DNA from: Diploptera punctata
Lineage: Eukaryota; Arthropoda; Insecta; Blattodea; Blaberidae
NCBI GenBank assembly: GCA_030220185.1
Contig: JASPKZ010008351.1
Location: forward strand, 868,001 to 932,000
Direction: 5' to 3'
DNA length: 64,000 bases
The notes beneath the pieces are model-generated. The model saw nothing but the letters and a program-made list of their open reading frames with translations, searched no databases and was not told the DNA's origin. Below, piece after piece: positions 10,760 through 22,399 of the stretch. The number at the start of each line of letters is the position of its first letter. Positions within the stretch are counted from its first letter, which is position 1. Position numbers and translations under genes: made by a program.

Positions 10760-11115
10760 ATATGTGATTGGCATCGAGAAACGAATACAGCCTCAATACA
10801 ATAATTAAAACCAACAAAAATGATAGAATGGAAGAAGAAAACAAATCGGGAATTTACCAGATAAAATGCAGAGATTGTGATAAAATTGACGTAGGGAAAA
10901 CAAAAAGAAATGTGAAAACCAGAGTGAAGAAACATCTTAGAAACATCAAAACTGGGAGTGGAAAAATTTACAGTAGCCCACTCATGCATGGTCAGAAAAC
11001 CCACATCACATTAAAAGAAAGAGCCAGATTAATAAAATAATTAGCAAAACTCCAGATAGTTTAATGGTTTGGGAAAAATCCACATTAAAAAAAAAACTTG
11101 AACGGACCATTACTG
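10760..11115 (+). mobile_element. Penelope-like element fragment (GIY-YIG)
   Basis: A fragment of a Penelope-like retroelement around the open segment 10768-11040 (90 residues), which begins in the RT-endonuclease linker (NEYSLNTIIKTNKND). It has SGIYQIKCRDCDKIDVGKTK, the GIY-YIG core with the YIG Tyr-Ile changed to DVG, then KTRVKKHLRN. It ends early after LKERARLIK. The following bases encode the next block (WEKSTLK-like) in another frame. The damaged YIG motif and early stop indicate an inactive copy, closely related to the copy at 59934-60869. Confidence 0.8.
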
Positions 11116-11119
11116 AATT

Positions 11120-11375
11120 CCCTGAAACGCGCGGGAAGTTGATTTGTAAGATTAATTAACCCACCAACATGTGGAGTAAGAGTGCAGTTGCTCCTAAACG
11201 CCTGAACAATGGTCATGGAATTACTTGGAGATGAAACTGAAAGGTCCTTTTTAAAACCTCCTAATTAACAACATAATGAGTTGAGGTGAAAAAGAATTTA
11301 TTACAATTTTTTTTCTTATTTTAATACTTACATATGTTAGCATTTGTAATGCATGATTTTTTTTTACAGGTGTTG
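11120..11375. other. AT-rich sequence, no gene
   Basis: Nothing recognised. A polypyrimidine tract followed by ACAG at 11355-11370 looks like a splice acceptor but leads into no supported exon. Confidence 0.4.
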
Positions 11376-12420
11376 TGTTGTGCAGTGTTATGCGGTGTTC
11401 GTATCGTTGATAGAATTCGATGGCCGCGACAGTCCTCGACGGCCTTTGTGATATACCAAACCGGCTGCTGGCCCCACATCGGGTATTAGATAATATTTTT
11501 TTTTAGTATTTTTGTAGTTAGGGCCCCTTTTAAGGGGTGAAAGAAGGTCTCGGTTCAGACCGGGGCCACGTAGCAGCCTCCCATCGTTTGTAAAAAAACA
11601 ACATACGTCGTGGGAACCCTCATCAGAATCGTATGGAACCAAGAAGACCAAACAACCCACACAGACGACCACGCACAGCAGTACATTGCGCGTACGAGTG
11701 TCAGGTGCTTCTGGTTTTTAATTGCTGCTAATGCCCAGGTTCAAACCAGAGCTAACCCAAATCCAGAATACCGAATAAAACAATTCTGTACCTGGATTAC
11801 TTTGGGCTGGTCCTATCTTTGCGTATCTCACTGCCCGCTCCTGACGCTCGGGGAAAAAGACCCATGCACCAAACAAGTACTGACATAGCAAAGGGTGGTC
11901 CCCCCTGTCGCTATTCCTCTGCGAGTTGGTGCTAGTATCTTCGTAGATGATGTTGCAATCATCTGGTCTACGCACTAAAGCAGCACTTATGGCGTCCATG
12001 CCAGTCCCCCACCTGAGCTACATCTCTGCTCACCTGCTGCTATGATCATTGCAATGATGCTGCAATCATCTGATCTGCGCACAAACCAGTCACAGATGTA
12101 GACCACCCAGGCAAGTCCCCCGCCCGCCTGCCCCACATCTCTACTGGTCTGCTGCGAGGATCTCTGTAGGTATGAGATTGCAAGCGTCATTGTTCGGCCA
12201 GTGTCTAGGTGTAGGTAGGGCATAGTTTTAAGAAGTCGACCATGCTGCTGGCTCTATCGATAGCTGTAGCTTATGTGCTGGGCTGTCTGTGGTTATGCAA
12301 GTTGCAGTTACATAGCTGTGTCCTTGCTTAAAAAAAGAGGACGATGGTTTTTTTTTCCATCTTCCTCAAGACAATATTCAATTATTAATATGATTTTTTC
12401 TTGTCATGTTTCAGTATATT
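11376..12420. other. GC-richer segment of unknown identity with three degenerate ~110-130 bp repeats
   Basis: This kilobase is clearly richer in G+C than its surroundings. Between about 11900 and 12240 a block recurs three times in degenerate form; two copies share TGCAATCATCTG(G/A)TCT(A/G)CGCAC (about 11951 and 12060). No domain is recognisable on either strand; the open stretches (up to 94 codons on both strands) look incidental. It could be part of an unrecognised element or an exon region linked to the neighbouring array. Confidence 0.5.
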
Positions 12421-12619
12421 AACTACTTCAGTTCCTGCAAGAAGAGACAGAGATGGCATCATTATTTCTTAAAGGCCTGCTTTCTATTGGCTAATGTTTC
12501 ATTAACGATTCTTCTTTTTTTTTCAGGTTTATTCAATATTTTACAAAGAATTCAGAAATATTGCAGGAAAATTCAAGTACATTAAAATTACTCCCTAGGA
12601 TGAAAATGGAAATGAAATA
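12421..12619. other. AT-rich spacer with splice-acceptor-like tract
   Basis: A T-rich tract ending TTTTTCAG (about 12516-12526) precedes the repeat region by roughly 100 bases. It is compatible with an intron 3' end, but there is no supported reading frame after it. Confidence 0.35.
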
Positions 12620-12629
12620 TTAAAGGGAT

Positions 12630-12839
12630 ATGGGAGGATATTCCCCTACAACACATGGCACGGAGGTCTACAAGAAAATGGGAGGAATGTCCCCTATTAT
12701 GGCATGGCAGCAAAAACTACAAGAACATGGGAGGAATTTTCCCTACGACATCATGGTAGCAAGATCTACAAGAACATGGGATGAATTTCCCCTACATCGA
12801 CATGGGAGGAAGATCCCCTATTAACCTGGGATTGAAACG
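12630..12839 (+). repeat. Degenerate ~49-bp tandem repeats flanking the minisatellite
   Basis: CTACAAGAAAATGGGAGGAA-type blocks start at 12668, 12717 and 12766 (period 49), with a shortened copy at about 12792. Each contains TGGGAGGAA, the core of the 30-bp unit that follows. The plus strand is open here for 64 codons (12630-12824), but this ends exactly as the array begins. The region looks like the older, diverged edge of the array. Confidence 0.75.
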
Positions 12840-15800
12840 TCCTAGAACGGACGACCTGGGAGGAAGTTGTCCTCCAGCTGAGGACTTGGGAGGAAGACTG
12901 CCTTCATTGGAAGACCTGGGAGGAAGACTGCCTTCATCGGAAGACCTGGAAGGAAGACTGCCTTCATCGGAAGACCTGGGAGGAAGACTGCCTTCATAAG
13001 AAGACCTGGGAGGAAGACTGCCTTCAGTGGAGGACCTGGGAGGAAGACTGCCTTCATAAGAAGACCTGGGAGGAAGACTGCCTTCAGAGGAGGACCTGTG
13101 AGGAAGACTGCCTTCATTGGAAGACCTGGGAGGAAGACTGCCTTCATCTGAAGACCTGGGAGGAAGACTGCCTTCATCGGAAGACCTGGGAGGAAGACTG
13201 CCTTCATCGGAAGACCTGGGAGGAAGACTGCCTTCAGTGGAGGACCTGGGAGGAAGACTGCCTTCATAAGAAGACCTGGGAGGAAGACTGCCTTCAGAGG
13301 AGGACCTGTGAGGAAGACTGCCTTCATTGGAAGACCTGGGAGGAAGACTGCCTTTAGCGGACGACCTGCGAGGAAGACTGCCTTCATAAGAAGACCTGGG
13401 AGGAAGACTGCCTTCAGTGGAATACCTGGGAGGAAGACTGCCTTCAGAGGAGGACCTGTGAGGAAGACTGCCTTCATTGGAAGACCTGGGAGGAAGACTG
13501 CCTTCAGCGGACGACGTGGGAGGAAGACTGCCTTCGTTGGAAGACCTGTGAGGAAGACTGCCTTCATAAGAAGACCTGGGAGGAAGACTGCCTTCAGAGG
13601 AGGACCTGTGAGGAAGACTGCCTTCACTGAAAGACCTGGGAGGAAGACTGCCTTCATCGGAAGACCTGGGAGGAAGACTGCCTTCAGCGGACGACCTGTG
13701 ACGAAGACTTCCTTCAGCGGACGACCTGGGAGGAAGACTGCCTTCAGCGGACGACCTGGGAGGAAGACTGCCTTCATAAGAAGACCTGGGAGGAAGACTG
13801 CCTTCAGAAGACGACCCGTGAGGAAGACTGCCATCATTGGAAGACCTGGGAGGAAGACTACTTTCAGCGGACGACCTGGGAGGAAGACTGCCTTCAGCGG
13901 ACGACCTGTGAGGAAGACTGCCTTCATAAGAAGACCTGGGAGGAAGACTGCCTTCAGTGGAGGACCTGGGAGGAAGACTGCCTTCATAAGAAGACCTGGG
14001 AGGAAGACTGCCTTCAGAGGAGGACCTGTGAGGAAGACTGCCTTCATTGGAAGACCAGGGAGGAAGACTGCCTTCAGCGGACGACCTGGGAGGAAGACTG
14101 TCTTCAGCGGACGACCTGGGAAGAAGACTGCCTTCATTGGAAGATCTGGGAGGAAGACTGCCTTCAGCGGACGACATGTGAGGAAGACTGCCTTCATAAG
14201 AAGACCTGGGAGGAAGACTGCCTTCAGTGGAGGACCTGGGAGGAAGACTGCCTTCATAAGAAGACCTGGGAGGAAGACTGCCTTCAGAGGAGGACCTGTG
14301 AGGAAGACTGCCTTCATTGGAAGACCTGGGAGGAAGACTGCCTTCAGCGGACGACCTGGGAGAAAGACTGCCTTCATAAGAAGACCTGGGAGGAAGACAG
14401 CCTTCAGAGGAGGACCTGTGAGGAAGACTGCCTTCATTGGAAGACCTGGGAGGAAGACTGCCTTCAGCGGACGACCTGGGAGGAAGACTGCCTTCATAAG
14501 AAGACCTGGGAGGAAGACTGCCTTCATAAGAAGACCTGGGAGGAAGACTGCCTTCAGTGGAGGACCTGAGAGGAAGACTGCCTTCATAAGCAGACCTGAG
14601 AGGAAGACTGCCTTCAGAGGAGGACCTGTGAGGAAGACTGCCTTCATGGGAAGACCTGGGAGGAACACTGCCTTCAACGGACGACCTGGGAGGAAGACTG
14701 CCTTCATTGGAAGACCTGGGAGGAAGACTGCCTTCAGTGGAGGACCTGGGAGGAAGACTGCCTTCATAAGAAGACCTGGGAGGAAGACTGCCTTCAGAGG
14801 ACGACCTGGGAGAAAGACTGCCTTCAGAGGAGGACCTGTGAGGAAGACTGCCTTCAGCGGACGACCTGGGAGGAAGACTTCCTTCAGCGGACGACCTGGG
14901 AGGAAAACTGCCTTCATAAGAAGACCTGGGAGGAAGACTGCCTTCAGCGGACGACCTGGGAGGAAAACTGCCTTCATAAGAAGACCTGGGAGGAAGACTG
15001 CCTTCAGAAGACGACCTGTGAGGAAGACTGCCTTCATAAGAAGACCTGTGAGGAAGTCTGCCTTCAGTGGAGAACCTGGGAGGAAGACTGCCTTCATAAG
15101 AAGACCTGAGAGGAAGACTGCCTTCAGAGGAGGACCTGTGAGGAAGACTGCTTTCATTGAAAGACTGCCTTCAGCTGACGACCTGGGAGGAAGACTGCCT
15201 TCATAAGAAGACCTGGGAGGAAGACTGCCTTCAGTGGAGGACCTGGGAGGAAGACGAACTTCATAAGAAGACCTGAGAGGAACACTGCCTTCAGCGGACG
15301 ACCTGTGAGGAAGACTACCTTCATAAGAAGACCTAGGAGGAAGACTGCCTTCAGCGGACGACCAGAGAGGAAGACTGCCTTCATAAGAAGACCTGGGAGG
15401 AAGACGGCCTTCAGTGGACGACCTGGGAAGAAGACTGCCTTCATAAGAAGACCTGGGAGGAAGACTGCCTTCATTGGAAGACCTGGGAGGAAGACTGCCT
15501 TCATAAGAATACCTGGGAGGGAGACTGCCTTCAGCGGAAGACCTGGGAGGAAGACTGCCTTCATAAGAAGACCTGGAGGAAGACTGCCTTCAGTGGAGGA
15601 CCTGGGAGGAGGACTGCCTTCATAAGAAGACCTGGGAGGAAGACTGCCTTCAGAGGAGGACCTGTGAGGAAGACTGCCTTCATTGGAAGACCTGGGAGGA
15701 AGACTGCCTTCAGCGGACGACCTGGGAGGAAGACTGCCTTCATAAGAAGACCTGGGAGGAAGACTGCCTTCAGTGGAGGACCTGGGAGGAAGACTGCCTT

Positions 15801-18800
15801 CATAAGAAGACCTGGGAGGAAGACTGCCTTCAGAGGAGGACCTGTGAGGAAGACTGCCTTCATTGGAAGACCTGGGAGGAATACTGCCTTTAGCGGACGT
15901 CCTGGGAGGAAGACTGCCATATTGGAAGACCTGGGAGGAAGACTGCCTTCATCGGAGGAAGACTGCCTTCATAAGAAGACCTGGGAGGAAGACTGCCTTC
16001 AGTGGAGGACCTGGGAAGAAGACTGCCTTCATAAGAAGACCAGGGAGGAAGACTGCCTTCAGCGGACGACCTGTGAAGAAGACTGCCTTCATTGGAAGAC
16101 CTGGGAGGAAGACTGCCTTCAGCTTACGACCTGGGAGGAAGACTGCCTTCAGTGGAGGACCTGGGAGGAATACGGTCTTCATAAGAAGACCTGGGAGGAA
16201 GACTGCCTTCATTGGAAGACCTGTGAGGAAGACTGCCTTCATAAGAAGACCTGGGAGGAAGACTGCCTTCAGCGGACGACCTGGGAGGAAGACTGCCTTC
16301 ATAAGAAGACCTGGGAGGAAGACTGCCTTCAGTGGAGGACCTGGGAGGAAGACTGCCTTCATTGGAATACCTGGGAGGAAGACTGCCTTCAGTGGAGGAC
16401 CTGGGAGGAAGACTGCCTTCAGCGGACGCCCTGGGAGGAAGACTGCCTTCAGAGGAGGACCTGTGAGGAATACTGCCTTCATTGGAAGACCTGGGAGGAA
16501 GGCTGTCTTCAGCGGACGACCTGGGAGGAAGACTGCCTTCATAAGAAGACCTGGCAGGAAGACTGCCTTCAGTGGAGGACCTGGGAGGAAGACTGCCTTC
16601 ATAAGAAGACCTGTTAGGAAGACTCCCTTCAGCGGACAACCTGTGAGGAAGACTGGCTTCATAAGAAGACCTGGGAGGAAGACTGCCTTCAGCGGACGAC
16701 CTGGGAGGATGACTGCCTACATAAGAAGACCTGGGAGGAAGACTGCCTTCTGTGGTGGACCTGGGAGGAAGACTGCCTTCATTGAATGACCTGGGAGGAA
16801 GACTGCCTTCAGTGGAGGACCTTGGAGGAAGACTGCCTTCATAAGAAGACCTGGGAGGAAGACTGCCTTCAGCGGACGACCTGTGAGGAAGACTGCCTTC
16901 ATAAGAGGACCTGGGAGGAAGACTGCCTTCAATGAAGGACCTGGGAGGAAGACTGCCTTCATAAGAAGACCTGGGGGGAAGACTGCCTTCAGCGGACGAC
17001 CTGTGAGGAAGACTGCCTTCATAAGAAGACCTGGGAGGAAGACTGCCTTCAGAGGAGAACCTGTGAGGAAGACTGCCTTCATTGGAAGACCTGGGAGGAA
17101 GACTGCCTTCAGCGGACGACCTGTGAGGAAGACTGCCTTCATTGGAAGACCTGGGAGGAAGACTGCCTTCAGCGGACGACCTGGGAGGAAGACTGCCTTC
17201 ATAAGAAGACCTGGGAGGAAGACTGCCTTCAGCGGACGACCTATGAGGAAGACTGCCTTCATAAGAAGACCTGGGAGGAAGACTGCCATCATAAGAAGAC
17301 CTGGGAGGAAGACTGCCTTCATAAGAAGACCTTGGAGGAAGACTGCCTTCAGTGGAGGACCTGTGAGGAAGACTGCCTTCATAAGAAGACCTGGGAGTAA
17401 GACTACCTTGATTGGAGGACCTGGGAGGAAGACTGCCTTCATAAGAAGACCTGGGAGGATGACTGCCTTCAGAGGAGGACCTGTGAGGAAGACTGCCTTC
17501 ATTGGAAGACCTGGGAGGAAGACTGCCTTCAGCGGACGTTCTGGGAGGAAGACTGCCTTCATAAGAAGACCTGGGAGGAAGACTGCCTTCAGTGGAGGAC
17601 CTGGGAGGAAGACTGCCTTCATAAGAAGACCTGGGAGGAAGACTGCCTTCAGTGGAGAACCTGTGAGGAAGACTGCCTTCATAAGAAGATCTGGGAGGAA
17701 GACTGCCTTCAGTGGAGGACCTGGGAGGAAAATTGCCTTCATAAGAAGACCTGGGAGGAAGACTGCCTTCATTGGAAGACCTGGAAGTAAGACTGCCTTC
17801 ATAAGATGACCTGGGAGGAAGAGTGCCTTCAGTGGAGGATCTGGGCGGAAGAGTGCCTTCATTGGAAGACCTGGGAGGAAGACTGCCTTCATAAGAAGAT
17901 CTGGGTGGAAGACTGCCTTCATTGGAAGACCTGGGAGGAAGACTGCCTTCATAAGAAGACCTGGGAGGAAGAGTGCCTTCAGTGGAGGATCTGAGAGGAA
18001 GACTGCCTTCATAAGAAGACCTGGGAGGAAGAGTGCCATCAGTGGAGGACCTGTGAGGAAGACTGCCTTCATTTGAAGACCTGGGAGGAAGACTGCCTTC
18101 ATTGGAAGACCTGGGAGGAAGACTGCCTTCATTGGAAGACCTGGGAGGAAGACTGCCTTCATAAGAAGACCTGGGAGGAAGACTGCCTTCATAAGAAGAC
18201 CTGGGAGGAAGAGTGCCTTCAGTGGAAGATCTGGGAGGAAGACTGCCTTCATAAGAAGACCTGGGAGGAAGACTGCCTTCATAAGAAGACCTGGGAGGAA
18301 GACTGCCTTCATTGGAAGACCTGGGAGGAAGACTGCCTTCATAAGAAGACCTGGGAGGAAGAGTGCCTTCAGTGGAGGATCTGGGAGGAAGACTGCCTTC
18401 ATAAGATGACCTGGGAGGAAGAATGCCTTCATTGGAGGGTCTGGGAGGAAGACTGACTTCATAAGAAGACCTGGGAGGAAGACTGCCTTCATAAGAAGAC
18501 CTGAGAGGAAGACTGCCTTCATTGGAAGACCTGGGAGGAAGACTGCCTTCATAAGAAGACTTGGGAGGAAGAGTGCCTTTAGTGGAGGATCTGGGAGGAA
18601 GACTGCCTTCATAAGAAAACCTGGGAGGAAGAGTGCCTTCAGTGGAGGACCTGTGAGGAAGACTGCCTTCATAAGAAGATCTGGGAGGAAGACTGCCTTC
18701 AGTGGAGGACCTGGGAGGAAGACTGCTTTCATAAGAAGACCTGGGAGGAAGAATGCCTTCAGTGGAGGATCTGGGAGGAAGACTGCCTTCATAAGAAGAC

Positions 18801-19335
18801 CTGGGAGGAAGAGTGCCTTCAGTGGAGGACCTGTGAGGAAGACTGCTTTCATAAGAAGATCTGGGAGGAAGACTGCCTTCAGTGGAGGACCTGGGAGGAA
18901 GACTGCCTTCATAGGAAGACCTGGGAGGAAGACTGCCTTCAGAGGAGGACCTGTGAGGAAGACTGCCTTCATTGGAAGACCTGGGAGGAAGACTGCCTTC
19001 ATAAGAAGATCTGGGAGGAAGACTGCCTTCATTGGAAGACCTGGGAGGAAGACTGCCTTCATAAGAAGATCTGGGAGGAAGACTGCCTTCATTGGAAGAC
19101 CTGGAAGGAAGACTGCCTTCATAAGAAGATCTGGGAGGAAGACTGCCTTCATTGGAAGACCTGGGAGGAAGACTGCCTTCATTGGAAGACCTGGGAGGAA
19201 GACTGCCTTCATAGGACGACCTGGGAGGAAGAGTGCCTTCAGTCGAGGATCTGGGAGGAAGACTGCCTATGGCAGACAACATGGGAGAAAGACTGCATTC
19301 GGCGGACGACCTGGGAAGGAGACTGTTTTCGAGGA
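12840..19335. repeat. 6.5-kb minisatellite, ~214 copies of a 30-bp unit
   Basis: The unit consensus is GACCTGGGAGGAAGACTGCC followed by TTCA and a six-base variable part (TAAGAA, GCGGAC, GTGGAG, GAGGAG, TTGGAA or TCGGAA). Units alternate so that 60-bp dimers and a six-unit (180-bp) order are visible, for example at 13921-14100 and 15570-15870. From about 17810 a subfamily with GAGTGCC instead of GACTGCC appears, and at 18961-19140 an exact 60-bp dimer is repeated. Phase is broken by a 13-bp deletion near 15165, single-base deletions near 15575 and 15918, and a 10-bp deletion near 15950. Edge units are the most diverged. Confidence 0.97.
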
Positions 19336-19856
19336 CAAGTGAAAAAAACCGCAGTCGAGTATGTGAGATAGAGACTGCCTAATCTGGGATAGTGAGCACT
19401 TCGAGCAGATGACTGGATGGGATTATTGACCAAAGCAACATGTGAAGATATCTGCTTGTGTCCCAGCCTGAAGAGAGAGGTGTGTAATATTTTACTCTAC
19501 AATTTTTAATTCAAGTCATTATTAGTTCTACAATTGAAATGTGTGGATGACAGAATATACAAATTTTACTGGATGATTGCTATTTCAGGATTTTTTACCT
19601 CCCTACACTACATGACATAATCCATATCTTTAATTTATTTCTCAGAACTATAGTTGAAGTGGTTTTGTAGTGTATATCAGCTAAGTCATCCAGCTAAAGG
19701 ATTTTTATGTCGAATCTCTTGAGTAAGAATTCTTCCATGAAATTGTGTTAAGTGTATGAAACCATTAACATGGCAATTAGTCATGAGTGTTTAAGAAAAA
19801 AATATTAAAGTATTATTTACATGGGAAAGGAAGCACGCACACACTATTGAGTAACA
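19336..19856. other. Right flank of the array, no recognised gene
   Basis: Begins with diverged array sequence (about 19336-19400), then a stretch ending in GAGAGAGGTGTGTAA near 19475, which resembles a splice donor, then AT-rich sequence. No ORF or repeat family could be assigned. Confidence 0.45.
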
Positions 19857-20604
19857 CTAAGAAATTGGGACTGGAAGTAAATATCAATAAAACTAAATAT
19901 ATGGTCACACATAGAAATACATTATATAATGAAAATGGATAGCTAATGACGAATGAAGGAAATTTTGAGGAAGTGGCTGAATTCAAATACCTAGGAGCAA
20001 TAATTACAAATAGGAATGAGATGCACAAAGAAATTAAACATAGACTCAATTCTTGAAATGCGTGCTATTATGCATTACAGGGACTCTTGTCGTCCTAACT
20101 CCTTTCAAAAAAACGTTAAACTGAAAATATATAAAACTATTATTCTACCAGTTATATTATATAGATGCGAAACATGGACTCTTACTTTAAGGGAGGAAAG
20201 GAGATTACGAGTATTTCAGAATAAAATTCTTACGAAAATTTTTGGACCTAAGAGATAAACAGACAGGGGAATGGAGAAAACTACATAAAAGTGAACTACA
20301 TTATCTTTATAGGAAGCCAGATATAATAAGAACAGTTAGGTCTCGTAGATTGTAATGGGCAGGACATGTGGGATGAATGGGGAATAAAATACGTGCATGG
20401 AAGCTTCTTGTAGGAAAACCAGAGGGAAAATACCCAGTTGATAGACCATGAATGAGGTGGGAGAATAACATTAACTATGATTTGAGGGAAGTAGATTATA
20501 TAGGGAATGATTAGGAAACATTAGCACTGGATAGGGTGTATGGAGAGCTTATGTCCATGCAGCCATGAACCTATGGGTTCGATAGTGCCAGTGAGTTAAT
20601 TAGT
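19857..20604 (+). mobile_element. LINE family L1, 5'-truncated copy
   Basis: A RTE/jockey-like LINE 3' part with several frame breaks. Readable blocks include EVAEFKYLGAIITNRNEMHK, then LYRCETWTLTLREERRLRVF, a lost stop at 20256 and the C-terminal RWENNINYDLREVDY region in other frames. The 3' end is GGTTCGATAGTGCCAGTGAG followed by a short TTAG-type tail. Other copies of the family lie at 25030, 34348 and 41291 (plus strand) and at 10556 and 20660 (minus strand). The RT catalytic core is not present. Confidence 0.8.
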
Positions 20605-20659
20605 TAAGGAAAATTAATAACGCTTGGAAAATAAAATGAAATATGTCGTAGGCATGTAT

Positions 20660-21360
20660 AACTAATTCAGTGGAACTATCAAACCCTGAGGTTCATAGCC
20701 ATGCAAACATAAGCTCTCCATATATCCATATCCTAAAAGGTAATGGATGGATTTCTCAACCAAAGTCTAAACCACGACTGCGGTTTTCTGATTTTTTATT
20801 GTTTTCATAACAACCACAAAAATGGAAAATTACAAAAATAAATGTATGAATCATGTCTATGGTTTCATAACAATTTATTTGAATTTTCAGTCATTTTATA
20901 GGTTTTATGGAAACAATAAATAATTGGAAAACTGGGGTCATGGTTTATACTTTGGTTCAGAAATCCAACATGTGCTTTTCAGTCATCCTCTGTATAATCT
21001 ACTTCCTTCTATTCATGGTTAATATTATTCTCCCACCTCAATCTTAGCCAACCTACTATGCCCTTTCCTTCTTTTCTTATAAGTTTCCATGGCCCTCTTC
21101 CATTCCCTATTTGTGTCACATATTCTGCTCATTGCAGTCTACAAGACTTAACTGTTCTTATTATATCTGGCTTCCTATAAAGGCCATGTAGCTTATTGTT
21201 ATGTAGTCTTCTCCATTTGCCTGTCTGTCCACCTCTCTTTGGCCCAAAAAATTATCCTAAGAACTTCATTCTCAAATTCTCGTAATTTTTTTCTCATCCC
21301 TTAAAGTTTCACATCCATATAATATAACTGGGAAAATAACAGTTTTATATTTTTTCATCT
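20660..21360 (-). mobile_element. LINE family L1, minus strand, interrupted by a MITE
   Basis: The reverse complement reproduces the L1 3' part (the GAAGCCAGATATAATAAG, GATGGGCAGGAC-like and LREERR regions are recognisable). It lies tail to tail with the plus-strand copy that ends 55 bp away. Homology is broken at 20748-20967 by a separate element with inverted ends. Confidence 0.75.
20748..20967. mobile_element. MITE, 220 bp, ~40-bp terminal inverted repeats
   Basis: The left end starts TGGATTTCTCAACCAAAG and the right end finishes CTTTGGTTCAGAAATCCA. The arms match over about 40 bases with a few mismatches. It is non-coding and sits inside a LINE copy whose homology resumes on both sides. 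No clear target duplication was visible, so its superfamily is not assigned. Confidence 0.75.
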
Positions 21361-21525
21361 TCTATGAATGGCGTCTCATAGAATTCCAAAAGCCATGCTT
21401 CGTTACTGCCCCCAAGGCAAAAGATCACTGGGACGTCCAAAAAAGCGCTGGGTGGAAAATTCCTCTTTGAGACCGTAACAGGCCACACGGCCTAATACTT
21501 GCATGGCTGATGATGATATTTTTTG
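21361..21525 (+). mobile_element. LINE family L2b 3' end
   Basis: Matches the 3' end of the LINE at 48476-49295. It encodes RIPKAMLRYCPQGKRSLGRP, followed by the CCTAATACTTGCATGG end and a GAT-type tail. Only the last ~160 bases remain. Confidence 0.75.
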
Positions 21526-22399
21526 TTTTTTTTTTTTGCATGATAGTGCATTTTGTCATACTTACAGCAATGGCAACCATGATTGAAAGTTCAACTTCCT
21601 ACATTTCGGGGTTGCCAAGTTAATAACTACACTGTAATAAAAATAACTATACTGTAATATTACAGGTTAAAAAAACGCGTGTGGGAAGTAAAACCACTGC
21701 CCTCTATGTATACTACGAACAATGTATATACAAAAAATATCCAAAAGGTAGTGTTAATATACATTTTATGAAACAAATAGCTGCATTTTAAATGAACTGA
21801 ACTTTATTTGAAACAATATAAAACAATAAATACATATTTGCTGCTATTTTATTACTAAATTGGTCTTGCAGCCTTCTGTTCTTTCAACTAATAAACATTG
21901 CCCACAGTGTTAACGTTAGTCAATTGTTTATAATGAATACAAATATTTTCAGCAAAGATGTTATTTTACTATTATTTATTATTTTTAAAACACCATCGTG
22001 CAAAAAATAATGTACAATGCACGTTTGTGAAGTGTTTTACAGAATTGAGGAAAATGTTTAAAAACCGAGCGATAGCAAAGTTTTTAATTTCCAAGATTCT
22101 GTAAAAATCACTTCCCAACTTGAATCATAATATACTATTAGGCAGTTTGGATGAATAGTGCTTGCAATGCATAATAGCATCTGTTTCCAGAATTCAGTCT
22201 ATAAATTGTATTTATATCTTGTTCTCATTACTTATGAATTCACTCTGTAACATAGGCTACATTGTGTGTTTCAGGTTTGTTAATAAATTATATAAGCAAA
22301 ATGAATTTGGATTTGTATAATAACAGAAGAAATAAAACCACAGAATATTAACAGGAAACTAAGCATATTTTGTGAATCTCAGCTTAATAAAATCAAAAC
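21526..22399. other. AT-rich sequence, no gene; includes one hairpin
   Basis: No gene seen. An imperfect hairpin of about 84 bases (22031-22114) has arms starting GAAGTGTTTTACAGAATT and ending TTCTGTAAAAATCACTTC. It may be a small foldback element or a hairpin relic. Confidence 0.5.

Noticed and set aside
11388..12223. Overlapping ORFs of 78-94 codons in the GC-richer segment as genes
   Set aside because: They occur on both strands at once, have no domain resemblance and reflect base composition and internal repetition.
12792..19282. Very long ORFs on both strands (461 to 1052 codons) made of 10-residue repeats such as SLPPRSSNEG or KTAFIRRPGR
   Set aside because: They follow from a 30-bp unit without stop codons in four frames. 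All four frames are equally open, indels shift phase inside the array, and no flanking exon frame joins them.
12840..19335. CRISPR array
   Set aside because: Units are contiguous 30-mers without unique spacers, the context is eukaryotic, and there are no cas-like genes.
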